Positions 34,661 through 45,414 of a stretch of 64,000 nt of DNA are shown here, piece after piece; within the stretch, counting starts at the first letter, position 1, and every line of letters begins with the position of its first letter. Source of the stretch: Taenia hydatigena. Its lineage: Eukaryota; Platyhelminthes; Cestoda; Cyclophyllidea; Taeniidae. The stretch covers positions 16,113,423-16,177,422 of the forward strand of contig JADWOT020000004.1 in assembly GCA_036345935.2 (NCBI GenBank), written 5' to 3'. Under the pieces are notes generated by a model. It saw only the letters and a program-made list of their open reading frames with translations, was not told where the DNA came from and made no database searches. The position numbers were made by a program, and so were the translations under genes.

Positions 34661-35287
34661 TGTTTGTTGCTTTTTCTTGCTTATTAAAATAGTGTCAGTA
34701 TTTCGAAATTCGTGTTATTACGTATCCAACCTCAGTAACTTTGGGAAAGATCCCACCACTGATTAACCATGATCGCTCACTCAGTGGAGAAGACTGCGCG
34801 GCGTGAATAATAACGAAGCTTTACAAAGGCTTACGGCAGTGTGCATTTAAGCAATATCAGGCAAACCACGTTTTCTTCATGTTAAAAATCCATAAAACTT
34901 TGTGATGGATATCATTTACTCAAACTCTTATCCTACAATAGATGCATTTTATGCGTGAATGCATGCATAATTTCAAACCAAAACTGCATGCCTCTATCTA
35001 CCGGTTATTCAGATGATAGTTTTTTCACTCTGCCTGAATTAGGCTGATATTAATGCAACGAGAAGGCACAAAATGAGGTACCGATGTTGGCGTGCTACAG
35101 TTCCAAGGACACATGCATCGCAGCATTCAAACTACAGTTTGCCTTTGCCAAACGTCATCAGACCGACGCTTCTAACTGGTCTATCTGCGCCAAACCTGTG
35201 CACATAACTGCAGAGATTTTACCCTTTTAGTAAAATACTTCTAGCAGTAGTTAAATTAACTGAGCTGGCGGTGGAATAAAGAAGTCA
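34661..35287. repeat. Direct tandem repeat, unit 1 (627 bp)
   Basis: It begins TGTTTGTTGCTTTTTCTTGC and ends GGAATAAAGAAGTCA. The next unit repeats the whole block head to tail, with few substitutions. It is not bounded by inverted termini, so it looks like a segmental tandem duplication rather than a transposon. Confidence 0.85.
35084..35230 (+). CDS. Possible small protein, 48 aa, in tandem unit 1
   Basis: An ATG-to-TAG frame with three Cys and a Lys/His/Arg-containing middle. The copy in unit 2 differs by two synonymous changes and one Pro/Ser change. That hints at coding constraint but is too few events to prove it. A second frame is also open here. No known family. Confidence 0.25.
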   Translation: MLACYSSKDTCIAAFKLQFAFAKRHQTDASNWSICAKPVHITAEILPF

Positions 35288-35934
35288 TGTTTGTTGCTTT
35301 TTCTTGCTTATTAAAATAGTGTCAGTATTTCGAAATTCGTGTTATTACGTATCCAACCTCAGTAACTTTGGGAAAGATCCCACCACTGATTAACCATGAT
35401 CGCTCACTCAGTGGAGAAGACTGCGCGGCGTGAATAATAACGAAGCTTTACAAAGGCTTACAGCAGTGTGCATTTAAGCTATATCAGGCAAACCACGTTT
35501 ACTTCATGTTAAGAATCCATCAAACTTCGTGAAAACTATCCAGAAAAGAGTGGGGATATCATTCACTTAAACTTTTGTCCTACAATAGATGCATTCATGC
35601 GTGGATGCATGCATGATTTCAAACTAAAAGCGCATGCCTGTATCTACCGGTAATTCATATGATAGTCTTCTTCAATCTGCTTGAATTGGGCTGATATTAA
35701 TGCAACGAGAGGGCACAAAATGAGGTACCGATGTTGGCGTGCTACAGTTCCAAGGACACTTGCATTGCAGCATTCAAACTACAGTTTGCCTTTGCCAAAC
35801 GTCATCAGACCGACGCTTCTAACTGGTCTATCTGCGCCAAACCTGTGCACATAACTGCAGAGATTTTATCCTTTTAGTAAAATACTTCTAGCAGTAGTTA
35901 AATTAACTGAGCTGGCGGTGGAATAAAGAAGTCA
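35288..35934. repeat. Direct tandem repeat, unit 2 (647 bp)
   Basis: Second copy of the block, with the same start and end. It is about 20 bp longer than unit 1 because of an insertion in the stretch around 35535-35560. Confidence 0.85.
35731..35877 (+). CDS. Possible small protein, 48 aa, in tandem unit 2
   Basis: Same frame as in unit 1, uninterrupted, with ACA/ACT and ATC/ATT silent differences and one Pro-to-Ser change near the end. It could equally be an internal exon, since the frame is open upstream of the ATG. Confidence 0.25.
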   Translation: MLACYSSKDTCIAAFKLQFAFAKRHQTDASNWSICAKPVHITAEILSF

Positions 35935-36963
35935 ATCCATAGTATTGGAATGGTACTGTCTATTTCTTAGATGTTTTCATTGGTCTTTTCCATGCACTCG
36001 TATTTTTGTGTTGTCAGAAAATGACTTAAATATGCATCTTGCGCCAGAATTGGCTGCCGATCTGCACAGAGTTGGAATGATGCATTCATGCACTATTAGT
36101 TCCTCCATACACACAAGGAGTGTAACGCTGAGTGAAATCTTTAAATGAATGTGGTGAGCAACTTTAAAGGAGACGAAAATGCATCTACCTTCCAACCTGA
36201 TCCTCTGCGTCGTTCATGCACTCATCCCAGGATCAAAGTAACTTGTTAAAATCCTTTTAAATTCGCAAGCGTTAGTGACGTCCATGTTCAGGTGGGCATT
36301 CCTGGCGCTTGGTTCCTATTCATATAAGTGACTACCAGGGTTGTATGGTTGGTAGGATGCCATCATAATTAGAACTGCTAATGATGAGAGTGCGAACGTC
36401 TAAAGAATTGAAGTGCCCTACCGAAAAAGTGTTTCCTAGCTGCATCTCAACGTATCATACCATTTGGTGCCTGAAGTGTTCTGTAGATGTATGACTTAAT
36501 TCAAAAAAGCATACTTTGCCATCACAAGCTGCTCTGACATGCAGGTAGTGCCACTGTTGTCTGCTTACTTTATTGGAGGTGTCCGAGCCGATTAAGGCTC
36601 GGTTTATTGGCTGGCTACTGGCAGAAAGTGGAGGCATTTCTGGAAGGTACCGTGGATTGTTGTACGGTCACCGTTAGTATTCGTCGAAAAAAACATAGAC
36701 CTAATCTTATCGCTGTCCCTTTAAAATCTTAGGCATAAATAAAAGATCTTTGAGACAGAGTGTACTGCCCTAATTATTTCCGTGTGCAATTCGTGTACCA
36801 TCAGCAAACCTATTTAACTTATAGCAATATTACTTTATTAATACAACTTATAGGACGAACTAATCAAAAATTAACCCCAAGATTCGTCCTTACTGGGCAA
36901 ATTTACTTCATAAAGAAGGGTTATCTGCTCATGTTAAAGCAGAAGGATCATATCTAGACAGAC
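35935..36963. other. Intergenic, nothing supported
   Basis: Short frames on both strands only (35945-36148 and 36455-36637). Confidence 0.4.
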
Positions 36964-37998
36964 TTAGGGAGAAGCGGTAGTCTGCGCACTTAGTGAAAAC
37001 CAAATTATGGTTAAGAGCAGGCAATTGAATAAGCATTCTCGATGGCAATCTGCTGACCTATGACACAGTCCGATGGAGCCATCAAGCATGCTGTTTATAA
37101 TCATATCGAAGGCCGACTTGCAATGCGAATTCGCAAGCAATTTGTGACCTACCTTCGTTAAAGTTCGCCTTTTAATTCTCTTGCTTCATTTATTATTAAG
37201 CGCTTTATCTTAGCAACATAAGCGGAAGATCTCACCATTAAATCCTACGTAAGTTGCAAAAACTGACACCCCTTTTTTGAGACTTTCTGCAGTCGAATTA
37301 AGTGTCCTTAACACATAATCGAGCTGAACAGAGGGCGTTTTAACTGCAAAGGATACATTACTAGGTGAGTACATGCAAGAGTTTGAAGTATGGACGCAAA
37401 CATGGTAGGTGAAATACGGTCACTGATGAGTGCGGATTGCAAATTCGATTTGATATTTAAGTGAGAAAGGTGACACTGTCGCTTTTACACTCCCACATCG
37501 CATCGTAGGTGGCTTAATTTAGGCGGACCTTGGCAATGCTTTGAGTGCGCATTATTTCTTGAGGCAAGCTAGCAGTTAGGCTGAAAGGACATCGTAGTTA
37601 TTAGTTTTAGAGTAAAAAGTGGCAGCCACTAATGCTCCAGCCCGCAGCCATGCCTTGTCAAGTGCTTCTCTACTTGGGAAAGTCCTCGAAATTACTTCAT
37701 AGTCAAGGCGACATAAGCGCAAGTACGGATCTTGCCTGTTGTGCTATTTTTTTCCCAAAGCATCAATTTCGCTACGCCGAACGGTAAACATTAGCACTTC
37801 AAGTTGCTCGTAAGGCCAATAGTTGCGTTGGACAACGACATTTTTATATTAAAAATATGTGAGGTCAATAGATCATTTGATTTGTTGGCATTTGAGAAAC
37901 ATATTTGTGTATTATTGCTGCACATTTTCAGTAATCCATTTCCAATTGCGTGCAGAGTGGAAGCAGAAAAGCTTTGATTGTCCTTGTGAATCACTTTG
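36964..37998 (-). CDS. Unknown gene, tandem paralogue copy 1
   Basis: Minus-strand exons: a candidate at about 37791-37998, one at about 37576-37770 (with VISRTFPSREALDKAW), one at 37236-37343 (TTTGCAG acceptor, GTGAGA donor, 35 full codons) and the terminal exon 36964-37148 ending in TAA. The last two join in phase 1. The terminal exon has regularly spaced Cys (HCKSAF, GLCHR, DCHRECLFNC) and a hydrophobic tail. This suggests a secreted or membrane-anchored disulfide protein. The exon at about 37576 and its intron are clearly related to sequence at 40.7 kb. How that exon joins the next is not settled. Family not recognised. Confidence 0.45.
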
Positions 37999-38178
37999 AA
38001 ATGTCAAATAGTGCACAGGTGGGTGAAGATGGCATCATTGTTATCGCCTTTTCTTAACAAGGTGCGGTCACAAGTGGTGACAACAGAACAGTTTAGCTTA
38101 AGTCACTAGTTCGGCTAACACTGAGGCAAATGAATGGTTTTCTGTCAGTCTTATTAAGCGCCGATGTAAAGCTGCTGC

Positions 38179-39079
38179 TGTAGCGTCCCGAGGCTCCCTT
38201 GAAGGCAAAAGAAGGCAGAATGCTAGAGTAGAATATATATATATTCAACGGACAGAAGGAAATAAGCTGCTGACATGGCCCGGAGGCCAGCCTACACAGC
38301 CGGGGCAATACGGCCACCCCTGTGACCTTGACCGAAATCGGTAGATCCAACAAACAAAGTACTACACTGCCCCTCTCCTCTTTCGAGTGTCGTCCCCGAC
38401 GCGCCCCTCGGTACATCTCCCGCGTCAGCCATCACAACATACTCAGTGCTGCAAGAAGCACTCACGAGCTAACCATGCCAGTCGCCAACATTCGACGAGA
38501 TTGAGGCGAGGCGTGACACCAACGTCAGTGATCTCTCATGGCAGTACATTGCACTTCGAGTTTCGCTTGGCTTGGAAACAAAGTTCGGAATAAGTGGTTC
38601 TGCCGACCATCAGTATGTCCGTAGGGAGGCGTTAGCACGCCGATCTCCTTAAGCAAGTACATTAGGGGTAATCTTCGAAACGAAACCTTTCAGGTGGTCC
38701 ATGGCTAGTGTCGCTTCAGTTGTTGATAGCTTTCTTGTGGAACACGGAGAAGGGGTAGATGCCGTAGGTGTACGTCGTTCTTGGCCCATTTGAAGCACAT
38801 GCACTACCTTAGTACCGCTGCAACATGCCACAGGCGGTAGAGATCGGGGTAGAAACCCTATAGAGTCGGGTTCGCTTTCCGCTGCCACCAATGTAGCGTC
38901 CCGACGCTCCCTCGAAGGCAAAAGAAGGCAGAATGCTTGGGCAGAATATATATATTCAACGGACAGAGGGAAATAGGCTGCTGGCATGGCCCGGAGGCCA
39001 GCCTACACAGCTAGGGCAGTACGGCCACCTCTCTGTGACCTTGACCGAAACCGGTGGTTCCAACAAACAAAGTACTACA
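38179..39079 (-). mobile_element. TRIM element C: complete, 901 bp, minus strand
   Basis: Read on the minus strand, the 5' LTR is 38892-39079 and the 3' LTR 38179-38366, both 188 bp and TGTAG...CTACA. The primer-binding-site complement GCTTTCCGCTGCCACCAA lies at 38874-38891, and the polypurine tract complement at 38367-38385. The internal region is non-coding and matches elements A and B. The two LTRs differ at roughly 15 positions. No matching flanking duplication was found. It lies between the two tandem paralogues. Confidence 0.85.
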
Positions 39080-40002
39080 CCCCACCTCAAGTTTCTCTTG
39101 CAGGCTACAATTGGCGAATGCCCCATTTTAGGCGAAAACTTCCCACTTAAAACAAAATTTACCCGTTACGCAGAAAGTGCTGTCATACCGCAGTCTTTTT
39201 ACTCTGTCAAGTACTGTGGAAGGTGCTGAGTCACGAAGTCTTGTCGCAATCATGTATCTTGGTATTTTCACATCCCCCTTTCTTGACCTCAATTGACAAG
39301 ACCAAATATTTACGAGGAAACTGAAGCACGTATCGGTGACTTTGCCCTTGTCAAACATTCTTCTTATCATTAGAATTTTGGAGAAATTTTATTCATTGCA
39401 AAGATACGAACAATCACAAACTAGGGGTTCGAGAGATGCTTACATAACCTGGGGGCAACAAATATCTTGATTAACAAATTCTGCGACGATTCCATAGAGT
39501 TAGACAAAACAGTTCAAAAAAGTTGAAGCGATTGTCTACATATTTATTAAAGACTAAGTCATGGACACCAAAACACGATGCTAAAAGGCCAAAAAGCAGA
39601 GCAATTTCGATAGGTAAACGAAGATTGTTCATGTTTGCTTCTTCAGCACTGATAAGCATAGATTAGGCAATTTGCATCTTAATAAAATTTCTTGTTGTAA
39701 ATTAGTTGGTCATTTTCGAATTTGTTTGCAGTTGCATCCATATCTTGAAATGGTGAATGTAATGCACAAATGAACGCATTTTTCAATGCCAATTCAACAG
39801 GTTACTGGGATTTTTGTCATCGAAACAGTGTGTGTTTAAATAAAGCGCACATAGAACCTACGAAACCTGTGAGACTGAAAGTGTCCACAAAACACTAGCC
39901 TGAATAGTCCAACATGCACATCTGTACAGCAGTATACACGGAAAGATGCATTTAAGCCATCACTATGAAGTCATCTCGATAGGCAAGGGAATACGCCGAA
40001 GG

Positions 40003-40916
40003 TTAGTACAAGCAAAGGCGGTTCCTCAGTGAATCCCATGTCGAAGAGCATTTAAAGCATTCCGTGCAGTAAAGACGTGCTTCACCACGCACTGACAGTT
40101 GAGCGGTGAAGTATAAATTTAATAGCGACAAAGCAAACGTGAAGAAGTCTGCCTGGAGCATCTGCCAACTCACTGACATGTTCTCTGACAAAGTGGTAAA
40201 GGAGTAGTTGAGAACTTTCAAGGCACATAGTGCGCACAGAGCACCTTTTGCTTTGAGCGCCTCTTTGTGGAATTTAAAAAACCTGCAGAAGCGACACAGG
40301 AATGCTGAAAGCATTAACCAAATTCCCTTACGTCTTGACTGTACGAAAACCATTCCAACGGCGTCTTGTATCGCTTTATGCAAGAAAACTTGCTGAGTAG
40401 CAATGCTGGTGGTGCAAGTCCCTCCAATTAAGTGCTCTAGTGGAATCAAATCATCGCAGATGTAGTTATGGGTGCAGGCATGCTAGAGTTAGATCAAAAA
40501 TACATTCCTGCGCATTTCTATTTAAGCAACTTCAGTAAGGCAATTACATAAGCAAATATAGTGGACAAAATGCAGTCACTGATGTTTGCGGGTTGTAGGT
40601 TTCATTCATTATACAGGTGAGTATGCGGCACTCTCGCCTTTTGCGCTCCTGCATCACATCACTTTTGCCACAATTTTAGGCGGTTCTTGGCCAGGCTTCA
40701 ATCTTAAATCATTTTAATCAGACAAGCTGGAAGATGTATTAAGAGGGCATCAGGCTTATGAATTTGGGAATGAGAAGGGGCAGTCACGTACGTTTTAGCC
40801 ATCAGCGATGCCTCGTGAAGTGCTTGGCTTCTTAGAGCAGTTCGCGAAATTACTTTGTACGCATTATACAGGCACTTGCCTTGACCGTTGTGCTGTCCTG
40901 TTTTCTCTTCAAACAT
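40003..40916 (-). CDS. Unknown gene, tandem paralogue copy 2
   Basis: Exon 40332-40436 has the same entry and exit phase (1,1) and similar length (105 versus 108 nt) as its counterpart at 37236-37343. An exon at about 40704-40916 (VISRTALRSQALHEA) matches copy 1 in protein and in the adjoining intron. A 49-nt intron leads to an exon starting at 40282, which opens with a T6 run in the coding sense. The expected protein frame needs one more base there, so this copy may be damaged or mis-assembled. A further exon counterpart may lie at 40929-41144. Confidence 0.35.
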
Positions 40917-41306
40917 CGGGTTTTTGCACTAAGGACGAGAAGAATTTCTATAGCATCTCGAGGGCAATTTAAGCCAACTCAATGCGATTGCTCTACTCTC
41001 ATTAGATGACATTGGCAACCGCAAATTTTCTAACAAAGTGCTGCAGTAAAGGCACTCGACGCAATAGTAATAGTGAACTAGGTGTGAGCTCATTGGCATA
41101 ATATGGTTGAATATGTGAGGCAGCAAGTGTATTCCGTTGTCCATTAATCAAGATGTCACCATGAGTCGTGCTTCACTCAATCATTTTACATGGATGGTCA
41201 AAATGATACAAAACCGACAAAATAATTCCTTCAATATAAGTGTAGTAAAAAAAAAAACGAGTTTCGACCTGTAGAAAACAATTAATTCTCAATTATTTGC
41301 ATGCAG

Positions 41307-41870
41307 TTATTAAGTCGACTATGTTAGTACGTATTCCGCTTTCTATGACAATTTTCGATGACAGCGCTGGATGTTCGCCTCTGTGGATGAGCGAGGTTGA
41401 TCGCGAGGACATCGTAATTGCGACTAAAGAGCACACACTATATGCCTCACCCAACCTGTGTTAAAAAGTGTCTCACACGGACGCATTCAAGAAACGTAGG
41501 AATAACCACCATAGAGCATAATTTAAGTTGTTTTGTCTCAGATACCACTTCATTTAATAACTGGTGAATGCGTGGCCTTGCATTGTGCTGCCAGATGTGA
41601 ATTTGACGGATCCTTCTCAACAGTTACGTGGGTTTTTGTGCAAATCATAAAAAGTGGTTTCGCTCTGTCATTTATAGCGTCTGATTCATCGGTAAGTGTT
41701 CATAATTGCTACATTGAGATTTTGAGTTCGAGGTTAGTAGATGGCCTCCGTGAGAGCGGATTAAGAACCTGTGTTGGATTATTTTCAGCCACAGAAACAT
41801 ACTCATCCGATTTCAATCTCAAATGTTAATGACGTGGTTTTATTTGCTTCTGCTGTTGCTCTTTTGTCAT
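41307..41870 (+). CDS. Possible immunoglobulin-domain protein exons
   Basis: Three candidate exons: 41307-41459, 41539-41691 and 41789-41870. The second has a TTTGTCTCAG acceptor and a GTAAGT donor. It encodes GECVALHCAARC...TVTWVFVQ, an Ig-like Cys-to-Trp pattern. The third joins it in phase 0 and reads ISISNVNDVVLFASAVALLSC, like the start of another Ig fold, before a GTAAGT donor. The first exon is 153 nt, the same length as the second, but its phase does not fit, so its membership is uncertain. An ATG-plus-Leu run at 41829-41870 mimics a signal peptide in another frame. Confidence 0.35.
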
Positions 41871-42697
41871 GTAAGTTGCCCTACCGCTTCACTTAGAGAA
41901 CCTGCTTGTTGATTTTTGCTAATTTGAATAGCTGACCTTCACGAGACGCATAGGTATAAGCAGCGCTACTTTCAGTCCATATCCACAACTTATGAAAATT
42001 TATTTCCAATCATCTCGGATGGCTTAAAATTTTGAAGTCTTAGTGGATCCATTTGTTCCTCTGCTTTCCCGAGGCCAACCGTATGAGACTTGTTTCGTAA
42101 TTTTGCTACTGTGTATCTTGTTTATCACAGGCAATAATGAGCTTAGAGTTTAGTTGAAATCGTCACAGGATGAGTAATGAAATCCAAGCTCAGTCATGTT
42201 TGATTACCGGACCCCGACTATAGTTAGCGCGAGTCTTTGCGCTCTCTATTCTTCGCCAGCATGAGTCTTTCTTAAAACGCATGGGAGCTTGCCTTTGGAA
42301 TCTTTGGAAAATTCAGCTTTCACACATATGTGACTTCTTATTTAGCAGTTAACGACGTCTGTGATTGTGACAACCAAATTTGTGATTGCAACTAACGTTC
42401 TGTGTCTGAAGGCAATTAATTCCGTTCTTAATTCCTGTGTGTCAGAACTTAGACTGATTAATTAAACAGCGCCTATGGATGTGTCATATATACTGATAAG
42501 AGGTCTGAAATGCAGTAATCAGCCATTCACAATGGCTGCTGATTTGCTGACTTAACTTGCTGGTATTACCTGCACTAATGAAAGATCCGCAATTCGGTAT
42601 TTAGCCTTTACGGAGGCAAACTTTCGCATAGTCATGAATCAAGCGGTTTTGAATCACTTTTTGACATGCTACTAACGCCGCCTGGCCATTGTTGCAG

Positions 42698-42840
42698 TTT
42701 GACGGTGCTGAAACTCGATCCTGACGGTCCTCACGCGTTAAAGGTTTCGGCCGAAGCCCTAGTTGGCTTCAAAGGCAAACTGATCGTCTCTGTTCTAACC
42801 ATCATGCTATGTTTACTGATTCGCTCTCGCTATTGTCTAA
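42698..42840 (+). CDS. Candidate exon with transmembrane helix (possible continuation of Ig-like gene)
   Basis: After a TTGTTGCAG acceptor (phase 2) the frame reads LTVLKLDPDGPHALKVSAE, then the helix KLIVSVLTIMLCLLI and Arg. This fits the end of an extracellular domain followed by a membrane anchor. A 22-nt microexon near 41931-41952 would recon­cile the phases, but that is speculative. The donor is unclear. Confidence 0.3.
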
Positions 42841-43684
42841 CACCCAATCACAAGTTGCCTTTTGGTTCAACTGGGTGGCCGCATCGACTTGTTTGTTATT
42901 GCTACAGCATTTACCCCTACAGTTGTTGTTCATCTTGCTTGCAGCGTCTTGTACGATTCGTGCATGTGTATGCATATTTCCTTCTTGCTTTCAATTTTAT
43001 GATGTGTGTACACTTTTTGATGAATTAAATGCACGGCATTTATTTCAACCTCGGTGGCGAACTTGAGTTTGGGCATGTAGCTCACTTTTATCTTTGTATT
43101 GCTTACCTTTGTTGACTGTATGAGGTTATTTGGAAACCACGTACTTAAAGGCTAATTTCGCCATTTCAAAGCCGACACCTTGAATCCTCGCAGCCAAAGC
43201 ACAGTGTGGGGGTCATTGGTCATTGCTTGTGTTACGTAGGCGATGATCACAGCCAGATTCTTGCGATGCTATTCAGCTTTCGCGGTTTGTACCCTTCTTC
43301 TACAGAGTGCATTCAGGATTGTCTGTTGTCCTTTAGTCTTCCTGCTAACAATCAGTTCAACTTGAGCTCTTTTCGCTTCCCAGTTTTTTGGCCTAAACTA
43401 ATCTGCAGCTACCTCTGAGAATTATTTTGTGGGTCAGTGAAATTCCAATTGGCTGAAGTTAAGGCCTTGTGCTTATAATTCTTCCCTTGATGAGTGACAC
43501 GATGACATTTTTTTGCTTGAGATTAGCAAAAACCACGTTTATTAACTTCATTATCAAAGACTAAGCAAAGGATTACACTAAGTAACGGGAAGTGATTGGG
43601 GAACTCAATGACAGAATTGCTTGCATTTGAAGGCGATTGTTCGGGTAAGTCATTTTTATGCAAAATGGGCTGATACAAGGTGCT
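42841..43684. other. Stretch with overlapping frames, no firm gene
   Basis: Frames at 42809-43066 (very hydrophobic) and 43206-43418 could be exons but lack decisive splice borders. Confidence 0.3.
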
Positions 43685-44808
43685 TTACGACTTCTCTTCT
43701 TCTTTCTGCAGTCTCCATTCCTGCTGCCAATTTCGAAGTTCCAGCACTTCAGCCTGTTGTCTCACCTTTAGCAGGGATAAATTATGCATGAACATACTTG
43801 GTGTATAGTGCTGGTGGTAATTCATGCAATTACATGTTTTCGCGAAATAACCAAGCTCAAGGAGCAAGAAAGACATTAGAATGGCAGGCATTTATCAAAC
43901 TAAAGAAGACTAATTCCATTCCATAGTACAATCCACCCCCTTTGTGTCACGTTGGAAAATTTAAGAAAACTTCAATAAACACGCGAAAATTAGAAGAAGA
44001 ATATAAAATGGCATTGAGGCCGATATAAATACCCTAGATAATTATCGATACATTTTGGGCACAGCCATGTGATTAGGACGAATTTAGAAATACGTGACTA
44101 CCAAATATCCTCGCCAGTGCTTTTGAATGATGGTAGCGGCCTCTGCACGAGTCAAGTGCCAACTAAGTGGTAGCTTGGTTTGAGGATGTGAATCCCAGTG
44201 CTTTGCAACCCAAGTAATGTCGCCTAGATTCTTGATCGTATCGATGCGCTCCGGTTTCGTAGGATTATTTCGGTACAATTCAAGTGTTAGGTAGTCAAGG
44301 GCATTAAAAGAGGAATGGCGCTTCTAAAACACACATGGCAAAGCGTTGCATTTGATGTTTAGTTTGATAAACTTTGCTTCATTGTAACCTTAAAAGCAAC
44401 TACAGCATCACATTTAATGCGTCTGATTACCTTTTTATATTGTTTTGTAGAAAGAAACATTGAAAAACCAGATTTGTAAAACCAAGGATAAAACTTTCAT
44501 TTTCAACGACCATAAATACATTAGTAAGTGTTTTACAACTTGCTCACTTTCCTTCTGACTGGTTATTGCAAATACTATTGTATTTTACTCAATTCGTACC
44601 CCAAACTTCTAAGTAGTGGCATGCTACTTAGATGCTTAACAAATGAGTATGCATACCAGAAGTACATCTTTGGCTATGACCTGCGTCAACAAACTGCGTA
44701 AAAGTGGTTCAAGCGTAGGAAGCAGAAGTAATCTAAAGTATCCGGTAGGCGTGCTTGGATCATCTGCCATATTAGAAGGATGGGTAAATTGATCTACCGG
44801 AGCAGTCG
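43685..44808 (-). CDS. IQCK: IQ motif-containing protein K orthologue, last three exons
   Basis: The exons are 44657-44808, 44102-44323 and 43685-43765 (stop TAA). All junctions agree in phase 0. The first holds FRLLLLPTLEPLLRSLL (IQCK: FPVLLPG...LLHQA). The second holds FNALDYLTLELYRNNP (IQCK: DFLTEWLYN.NP), PLSW, then the IQ motif EAATIIQKHWRGYL. The last continues VRQQAEVLELRNWQQEWR, matching IQCK after its IQ motif (VR..PEIQELRQWQK). The IQ motif is a calmodulin-binding helix. IQCK is linked to cilia and sperm flagella in other animals. The 5' exons lie further right, probably beyond or among the retroelement cluster. Of the recognisable genes, only TFAM is as firmly called. Confidence 0.85.
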
Positions 44809-45414
44809 CTAGGTGAATCCAGGCTTTTGTGATAGATGGGTTCCTGCGTACTTCTACATATTTTTAGGAGAATATCCACAGGCAGAAAGTCGATTGTAGT
44901 CATAATACTAATCGAAATGTAGCAATTACACTGAATGTTACGTTTATTGGCGTGAGGTGAATAGCAGACTTTGTGTTATCAAAACGTAGTTTTTTTATTC
45001 GAATCTTTTAATAAGTTGGAAATATGATAATCATTTGCCTAAAATAATAGTGTAAACTGTTGGAGACAGGTTCTTACTCATGCTGAATTTTGGGCTATTT
45101 TTGGGCTTATGCTGAATACATTAAAAAACATTTATGCCTTGAAACGAAACAAGCATTGCGCCTTTTAATAGCCTCGGATATGACCTTAGCTTCTTTAGCC
45201 ACCAAGTAATAGAACAATCAAGCAAGTTTTAAATTGACATGCATAATCTACTATACTGGGCTGCAAAATTTTAGCCCGAAAATTTCATTGAAATTGTGCA
45301 TGTAGTGCACCATAATTGGGACGGTGTAAGTTGCTGATATGGGGATGCGCCTAAATTGTGTTCACGTAGATGCGAATAGCCTATTGACTTTTTCTATAAA
45401 AGAGTCTCAAAGTG

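Noticed and set aside
40003..40449. 148-codon minus frame as one intact protein
   Set aside because: It reads through a 49-nt intron with good splice sites; only parts match the paralogue.
41829..41870. ATG followed by a Leu-rich stretch and a GTAAGT donor, like a signal-peptide exon
   Set aside because: A frame joined in phase to the preceding Ig-like exon uses the same bases and acceptor. The signal-like reading has no upstream support.
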